From contig NZ_QNQP01000011.1 in NCBI RefSeq assembly GCF_003316635.1, positions 1-64,000 on the forward strand: a DNA stretch of 64,000 nucleotides, given 5' to 3'. The notes beneath the pieces are model-generated. The model was given only the letters and a program-made list of their open reading frames with translations, was not told the origin of the DNA and ran no database searches. This document shows positions 59,739-64,000 of the stretch, piece by piece. This stretch comes from Roseovarius dicentrarchi. Lineage in GTDB: Bacteria > Pseudomonadota > Alphaproteobacteria > Rhodobacterales > Rhodobacteraceae. The position numbers were made by a program, and so were the translations under genes. Position 1 is the first letter of the stretch; every line of letters begins with the position of its first letter.

Positions 59739-60344
59739 TCACACCTTGGCCGGATCCCACTGGGCAAGCACCTTGGAATTGTCGTCACTGTCATATTCAT
59801 ACAGCACCTGCTCCGTGACCCCCGGAATGGCGCCGAATTCTGCGGCCAGCGTCTTGGGCAGCCACGTTTGCGATACTTTGCCGGGGAAAAGCTCGGCCAG
59901 AATGCTCGACGTGCTGCGCGCGCATTGCGCTTGCGGCACCGGGCCATAGCCGAGGGCAAGCTGCATCGCCCGCTCTGCTATCTCCGGGGTAACGTCCAGT
60001 TCCTGTATTTGCACATGAAACGTTTTGCGGGCGTGAAACCGGGTATAGACATCAGCCACCATCGGCGTGACGCCGAAGATCACGTCATTGCGCTCTGGTA
60101 TCGTCTCGTGCTTGAACGATCCGGCGGGATCCCAGATCACCCGCTGTGAGCCGTTGATCATCAGCGATGTATGCGCGCCGGCGCCGGTGTTGTTGTTCAG
60201 CATGGTAAACAGCGTCAGGCGCGGCGGCCCGTCATGCCGGTATGCCGCGCGCGCCACAGCCTCATCCGTGGCCCACACACCCGGAGGGGCAGCGCACCCG
60301 GCCAGCGCAAGCAGTCCGCAAAGGGCAAGAAGTAGAACGCGCAT
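59739..60344 (-). CDS. Putative lipoprotein
   Basis: A 201-residue protein with a lipoprotein signal (LLLALCGLLALAGCA, Cys near 17) followed by a domain with NNNTGAGAHTSLMINGSQRVIWDPAGSF (about 50-77) and YGPVPQAQCARSTSSIL (about 133-149). The His, N and late Cys-like pattern vaguely recalls NlpC/P60-type or DUF4105-like hydrolases, but I cannot assign it. GGAGGGGC lies 2-9 nt before the ATG. Downstream of ctaH by 25 bp on the same strand. Confidence 0.75.
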   Translation of the reverse strand: MRVLLLALCGLLALAGCAAPPGVWATDEAVARAAYRHDGPPRLTLFTMLNNNTGAGAHTSLMINGSQRVIWDPAGSFKHETIPERNDVIFGVTPMVADVYTRFHARKTFHVQIQELDVTPEIAERAMQLALGYGPVPQAQCARSTSSILAELFPGKVSQTWLPKTLAAEFGAIPGVTEQVLYEYDSDDNSKVLAQWDPAKV

Positions 60345-60369
60345 CACGCCCCTCCGGCAAGTGGCCAGC

Positions 60370-60507
60370 TCAGCTGTTGACCAGCGCCATGAAGATCAGC
60401 ACGGCGATCGTTATGATACCGCCACGAACGACCCATTTCATAAAGCCGTCGAACGTCTTTTCCTGAACAGTGACGTCCATTTCGCCGTGTTTATGATGCT
60501 CAGCCAT
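60370..60507 (-). CDS. ctaH: aa3-type cytochrome c oxidase subunit IV
   Basis: A 45-residue protein translated by hand from the minus strand: MAEHHKHGEMDVTVQEKTF, DGFMKWVVRGGIITIAVL, IFMALVNS. The MAEHxHGxMDxxxQEKTFxGFxxW pattern plus one transmembrane helix is that of the small subunit IV of alphaproteobacterial aa3 oxidases (as in Paracoccus and Rhodobacter). It is an assembly-peripheral subunit, made from a gene separate from ctaCDE. It sits next to a lipoprotein gene, with no other oxidase gene in view. Confidence 0.9.
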   Translation of the reverse strand: MAEHHKHGEMDVTVQEKTFDGFMKWVVRGGIITIAVLIFMALVNS

Positions 60508-60705
60508 CTTTATGTCCGTCCCTTGAATGCCGAAGTTCTATGTTGGTTACCGCGTCCAAACGCAATTCTCAATCCAGAATCACAATGCGTCATCCGTAAA
60601 TCAAGCCGCTCTCGGCGGGCACTTCAGTGACTCATCTGATCCCATAAACATGAAAATTGCGTTATCAGCGTTCCGAAACCTCTTTCCGGCCCGCGCGGAC
60701 CGGCA

Positions 60706-61164
60706 TCACGGCTTGTCCAGTTCTGCCGCCAGGCGAAAGCCGATCCTTTCCGGTTCGGCCTGCGCCTTGGGTTTCGGCAGGGCGCGCAAAATAACGCTTA
60801 GCTGGCTGACATGCTGGATCAGCTGGGTTTTCCGGCCCGACGGATCGGTGCCGTAGAACGTCACGATGTCGGGGTCGAAATACCCCATGCCGTCAATTTT
60901 AACCACGCCCGCATCGCTGCCGACAAACCCCATGGCCGCCTCGTGTTCGTTATCCAGCGTCTTTTCAAAGTTCTGGATATACAGAATCAGCCGCTCGTAG
61001 GCCCATTGTGCGGGGCTTTTCGCCTCGACCGGGTTTTCGGTGATGCTGCCGGGTGCGTCCTCGGTCACGCTGCCGCGACTGCCATCCTTGTGAACCTCGC
61101 GGCAGCGCGGCATCAGCACGTCAGCCTCGGCCGCCTCGGCGGCTGTATTTATGTTCTCGCCCAC
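60706..61164 (-). CDS. DUF6173 family protein
   Basis: A 152-residue protein with the conserved stretch SPAQWAYERLILYIQNFEKTLDNEHEAAMGFVGSDAGVVKIDGMGYFDPDIVTFYGTDPSGRKTQLIQHVSQ given here only in part: AQWAYERLILYIQNF (about 60) and YFDPDIVTFYGTDPSG (about 105). No membrane or signal segment. It starts with GTG one base after the MBL gene stop, so the two are coupled. Function unknown; widespread in Rhodobacteraceae. Confidence 0.8.
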   Translation of the reverse strand: MGENINTAAEAAEADVLMPRCREVHKDGSRGSVTEDAPGSITENPVEAKSPAQWAYERLILYIQNFEKTLDNEHEAAMGFVGSDAGVVKIDGMGYFDPDIVTFYGTDPSGRKTQLIQHVSQLSVILRALPKPKAQAEPERIGFRLAAELDKP

Positions 61165-61165
61165 G

Positions 61166-62227
61166 TCACCGCTCCCTTGCTTGCCACAGCCACGCGCCAT
61201 CGTCGCGCAGGCGCCGTGTGATCCGTCCCAGCTTATGCAAGTGGTTGAGATGTGCAACCGCCTCGACCAGGGCCAGCCCGTAGGTGCCCGCATCAATCCG
61301 GCGCTTGAACAGCGGGCCAAAGCACTCTGCCGCCGTATGCGGGCTTTGCAGATGCGCCTCCAGCCGCCGCAGGGCGCCGTGGTGATTTTCAATCAGTTGG
61401 CGCATGCGCAGCGGCAACCCGGTAAAGGGCAGCTTGTGCCCGCCCAGCACCAGATGATCCTCGCGCGCGTGCTGCGCCAGACGGTCGCACGCCTCCAGCC
61501 AGTCGGCCAGCGGATCGGCCTCCGGCTCGGTCGCGTAGACGCCGATATTGGGGCTGATCGACGGCAGGATCTGATCGCCCGCAATCACCAGATTGCAGTC
61601 CCGGCTCCACAGTGTCAGATGCTCGGGCGCGTGGCCGCCGCCGATGCGCACGTCCCAGTCGCGCCCGGCCGCAGTGAGCGTATCGCCCTCATGCAGCCGG
61701 GTGTAACCCACCGGCAACGGCGCACAGACATCGGCAAAGTTATAGGGCCGCGCATCTTTGCGCGCCGCGTATATTTCGGGGTCCATCCCGGCCCGCTGCC
61801 AATGCGCCAGCGCGTGCGGCGTTGGCCGCGCCTCCTCATCCAGGATCAGCATGCGCGCCATCAGCCACGCGGTGCGCGTGGTCAACAGCTCGGCGCCGCA
61901 GCGCTCCATCAGCCAGCCGGCCATGCCGATGTGATCGGGGTGGTGGTGCGTCAGGATGACCCTGCGCACCGGCAGACCGGCCAGCGGCCCGGCCAGCAAC
62001 CGCTCCCACAAGGCGATGCCCCGGCGCGAGCGGATGCCGGTATCAACAATGGTCCAGCCGTCGCTGTCGCGCAGCGCATAGATGTTGACGTGATCCAGCG
62101 CCATCGGCAGCGGCAACCGCATCCACAAAACGCCCGGCGCGATTTCTGTCGCGGCCCCCTCGGCGGGCGGCTCGGGCCACGGATAGCGGATGCCGCCCGG
62201 CTCTGCGCCTGTTGTCACTGGGTCCAT
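61166..62227 (-). CDS. MBL-fold metallo-hydrolase
   Basis: A 353-residue metallo-beta-lactamase-fold protein. Metal ligands: RRVILTHHHPDHIGMAGWL (HHHPDH motif, about 95-113), a later His in GGGHAPEHLTLWSRD (about 204-218) and DQILP / GGHKLPFTG. The C-terminal winged helix (ALVEAVAHLNHLHKLGRITRRL) resembles the lactamase_B_C domain of LACTB2-type hydrolases. ATG 62227 follows AAGGAGG. Substrate unknown; thioesterase or glyoxalase-like chemistry is typical. Coupled to the DUF6173 gene. Confidence 0.88.
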   Translation of the reverse strand: MDPVTTGAEPGGIRYPWPEPPAEGAATEIAPGVLWMRLPLPMALDHVNIYALRDSDGWTIVDTGIRSRRGIALWERLLAGPLAGLPVRRVILTHHHPDHIGMAGWLMERCGAELLTTRTAWLMARMLILDEEARPTPHALAHWQRAGMDPEIYAARKDARPYNFADVCAPLPVGYTRLHEGDTLTAAGRDWDVRIGGGHAPEHLTLWSRDCNLVIAGDQILPSISPNIGVYATEPEADPLADWLEACDRLAQHAREDHLVLGGHKLPFTGLPLRMRQLIENHHGALRRLEAHLQSPHTAAECFGPLFKRRIDAGTYGLALVEAVAHLNHLHKLGRITRRLRDDGAWLWQARER

Positions 62228-62317
62228 ATCCGGCCTCCTTCTTGGCAATGACCGCCCGGCACGATAAGCAGGGTCTGCGCCCTGCCTACCCCCATTACGC
62301 CAAGGATTCCAACGCAA

Positions 62318-63256
62318 GTGCTGACCCGCATGCTCCCTGCCGATGAGACCGGCATCGCAGAGGCCGCCGCCGCGCTGTCTGCGGGTGATCTGGTCGCGAT
62401 CCCGACCGAAACGGTCTACGGCCTTGCCGGCGATGCGCGCAGTGGCACCGCGGTCGCGCGTATTTTCGAGGCAAAGGGCAGGCCAAGCTTCAACCCGCTG
62501 ATCGTCCACGTACCGGATATCGCAGCGGCGCAGACCTATGGCATCTGGTCCGACACCGCGCAGAAACTGGCCGCCGCATTCTGGCCCGGCCCGCTGACGC
62601 TGGTCCTGCGATTGCGCCCCGGCTGCGGGCTGTCCAGCCTTGTCACCGCCGGGCAAGACAGCGTGGCGTTGCGCATCCCGGCGCACCCGGTCGCGCTTGC
62701 GCTTCTGCGCGCGTTCGGCGCCCCTCTGGCCGCGCCATCGGCCAATCCGTCGGGGCAGATCAGCCCGACACTGCCCGCCCATGTCGCGGACGGGCTTGGG
62801 GGCCGCATCGCGGCAATTCTGGATGGCGGCGCCTGCGGGATCGGCGTCGAATCGACCATCATCGGCCTGACCGGCACGCCAACGCTGCTCCGCCCCGGCG
62901 GCTTGCCCGTCGAGACGGTCGAGGACGTGATCGGCGCCCCCCTGACCCAGTGGCAGGACGGGGATACCCTGACGGCGCCCGGCCAGCTTGGCTCGCATTA
63001 CGCCCCCAAGGCTTTGATGCGCCTGAACGCGGGTGCGGCGCGCCCCGGCGAGACGCTGCTCGGCTTCGGCACGTCCGAGGGTGCGGCGCTGAACCTCTCA
63101 CGCACCGGCGATCTGACCGAAGCGGCGGCAAACCTGTTTGATCATCTGCATCAGCTGGACCGCACCGCACAGCGTATCGCCGTCGCACCAATCCCCGAGC
63201 ATGGCCTTGGCCGCGCGATCAATGATCGTCTGCGCCGCGCCGCTGCCCCGCGATAG
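62318..63256 (+). CDS. L-threonylcarbamoyladenylate synthase (Sua5/YrdC)
   Basis: A 312-residue protein that makes threonylcarbamoyl-AMP for tRNA t6A37. The YrdC domain (about 10-200) has IPTETVYGLAGDARS (about 27-41), KGRPSFNPLIVHV, AFWPGPLTLVLR, VALRIPAHP and AAPSANPSGQISPT. A C-terminal Sua5 domain (about 215-310) begins with PGQLGSHYAPKALM. The two-domain length marks Sua5 rather than the single-domain TsaC. GTG start, no strong ribosome site. Confidence 0.93.
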   Translation: MLTRMLPADETGIAEAAAALSAGDLVAIPTETVYGLAGDARSGTAVARIFEAKGRPSFNPLIVHVPDIAAAQTYGIWSDTAQKLAAAFWPGPLTLVLRLRPGCGLSSLVTAGQDSVALRIPAHPVALALLRAFGAPLAAPSANPSGQISPTLPAHVADGLGGRIAAILDGGACGIGVESTIIGLTGTPTLLRPGGLPVETVEDVIGAPLTQWQDGDTLTAPGQLGSHYAPKALMRLNAGAARPGETLLGFGTSEGAALNLSRTGDLTEAAANLFDHLHQLDRTAQRIAVAPIPEHGLGRAINDRLRRAAAPR

Positions 63257-63267
63257 GCGGCGCGCTG

Positions 63268-63288
63268 CATCCTGCCCAAAATACGCTC
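63268..63288 (-). repeat. Dispersed intergenic motif, weak copy
   Basis: On the minus strand a degraded form, GCGTATTTTGGGCAGGATG, in the gap between the Sua5 and YqgE genes. Confidence 0.35.
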
Positions 63289-63310
63289 GCCGCAGGCGAT
63301 CCCGCCGCGC

Positions 63311-63898
63311 TCAGGCCGTGCCGGCCTCTGCGGACAGCGCCAGCGGGTCGATGCCCAGCACAGCCAGCGCCGCGCTCCACTTGGCGCTGTTGGGCGTTCC
63401 GAATACCAGCGCCGGGCTGGCGTCACAGATCAGCCAGCCGTTCTGCGCAATCTCGCCCTCCAGCTGTCCGGCGCCCCAGCCGGCATAGCCCAGCGCGACC
63501 AGCGCCATGCCCGGCCCCTGCCCTGCGGCCATATCCTCCAGAATATCCAGCGTTGCTGTCATCGAGAATACGCCGTCCACCTCCAGCGTTGAGATAGATG
63601 ACCGATATCCCGCCTCGTGCAGGACAAATCCGCGCCCGCCCTCGACAGGGCCGCCGAAATGAATGGGCAACTGGCGCGCGCCCGGCACAGACTCGATCTC
63701 GAGCTGCTCCAGCAGATCGCTCAGCTTCAGGTCATCGGCCAGCTTGTTCAACACCAGCCCCATCGCGCCCTCGTCCGAATGGGCGCAGATATACACGATG
63801 GACTGGCCAAAGCGCGGATCCTCCATGCCCGGCATGGCAATCAGGATGCGGCCCGTCAGGTCCATCATCGGCGAGGGTGTCTCTGTAAGCGTGCTCAT
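63311..63898 (-). CDS. YqgE/AlgH family protein
   Basis: A 195-residue UPF0301 (YqgE/AlgH) protein: MMDLTGRILIAMPGMEDPRFGQSIVYICAH (about 11-40), GAMGLVLNKLADDL, PIHFGGPVEGGRGFVLHE (about 83-100) and ALGYAGWGAGQLEGEIAQNGWLICDAS (about 137-163). The molecular role is unknown; AlgH was named for alginate regulation in Pseudomonas. ATG 63898 begins MSTLTETPS; the open frame continues upstream without support. Confidence 0.93.
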   Translation of the reverse strand: MSTLTETPSPMMDLTGRILIAMPGMEDPRFGQSIVYICAHSDEGAMGLVLNKLADDLKLSDLLEQLEIESVPGARQLPIHFGGPVEGGRGFVLHEAGYRSSISTLEVDGVFSMTATLDILEDMAAGQGPGMALVALGYAGWGAGQLEGEIAQNGWLICDASPALVFGTPNSAKWSAALAVLGIDPLALSAEAGTA

Positions 63899-64000
63899 AC
63901 CAACAGAATGGGTGCTGGCGCCCGGCAAGGCAAGGGGCGGCGCCATTTCAGCCCGCTGACCGAGATGTGAGTTGGCTTTTGCGCCGCCGCAAGGCATGTC

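Noticed and set aside
1-64000. CRISPR arrays, tRNA or rRNA genes, intact prophage
   Set aside because: No regularly spaced direct repeats, no tRNA-like clover-leaf with conserved GGTTCGANTCC, no rRNA segments and no phage structural genes were seen by reading; a tRNAscan or CRISPR finder run would be decisive.

Overview
The window looks like chromosome of a marine alphaproteobacterium of the Rhodobacteraceae (Roseobacter group). It is GC-rich and densely packed with overlapping genes. It carries a SAM-II riboswitch on metZ, FolE2, an aa3-oxidase subunit IV, DUF2853/DUF1285/DUF1523/DUF6173 proteins, a LOV-HWE kinase and sulfonate genes (SoeABC-type sulfite dehydrogenase, taurine-pyruvate aminotransferase, TauR-like regulator). 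No rRNA, tRNA, CRISPR array or intact mobile element was seen.

Layout. 1-2.4 kb is a graveyard of decayed accessory genes: a small HTH-like gene with an in-frame stop, the tail of a helicase/nuclease, a collapsed HsdR gene and an IS3-type orfA scrap. 2.4-13.3 kb is housekeeping: DUF2853, folE2, metZ (riboswitch-controlled), a PRC-barrel protein, ahcY, an HD phosphohydrolase, acetyltransferase, msrA, a kinase-like/DUF442 pair, radC and truA. 13.4-24.4 kb holds ycjX-GNAT-ycjF, ileS (with a probable leaderless Ile-rich leader peptide and a compositionally foreign patch in its editing domain), a CaCA antiporter, cmk-rpsA and dapF. 24.3-27.4 kb is a polar amino acid ABC transporter, read convergently with a blue-light LOV histidine kinase. 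28.5-35.8 kb (minus) is the block MocR regulator - soeA - soeB - soeC - PLP lyase.

35.8-42.5 kb carries two small membrane proteins, creatinase, a P1 peptidase, a GluR0-like ligand-gated potassium channel, an NAD-dependent semialdehyde dehydrogenase and Hsp20. 42.6-48.3 kb has two tandem trypsin-like proteases and glycolate oxidase glcDEF. 48.5-50.0 kb is a translationally coupled Hint-domain protein and HlyC-like lysine acyltransferase, with no RTX toxin in sight. 50.1-57.4 kb is the four-gene MoxR/DUF58/DUF4159/GATase-like operon with a divergent DUF1285 gene. 57.4-64.0 kb holds tpa, DUF305, a lipoprotein, the 45-aa oxidase subunit IV, DUF6173, an MBL-fold protein, Sua5/YrdC and YqgE.

How parts connect. 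The decamer CTGGACCTAT occurs twice in front of tpa, just upstream of a promoter with no good -35. It occurs once inside the -35/-10 spacer of the MocR-type regulator, 22 kb away. This fits a TauR circuit in which taurine is deaminated by Tpa and the sulfite finally released is oxidised by SoeABC. Methionine recycling is represented by metZ and ahcY. A short dispersed motif (GGGTATTTnnnnCCAAGAAAA-like) recurs in at least nine intergenic gaps, and AT-rich palindromes with a shared CGCAG loop recur after genes.
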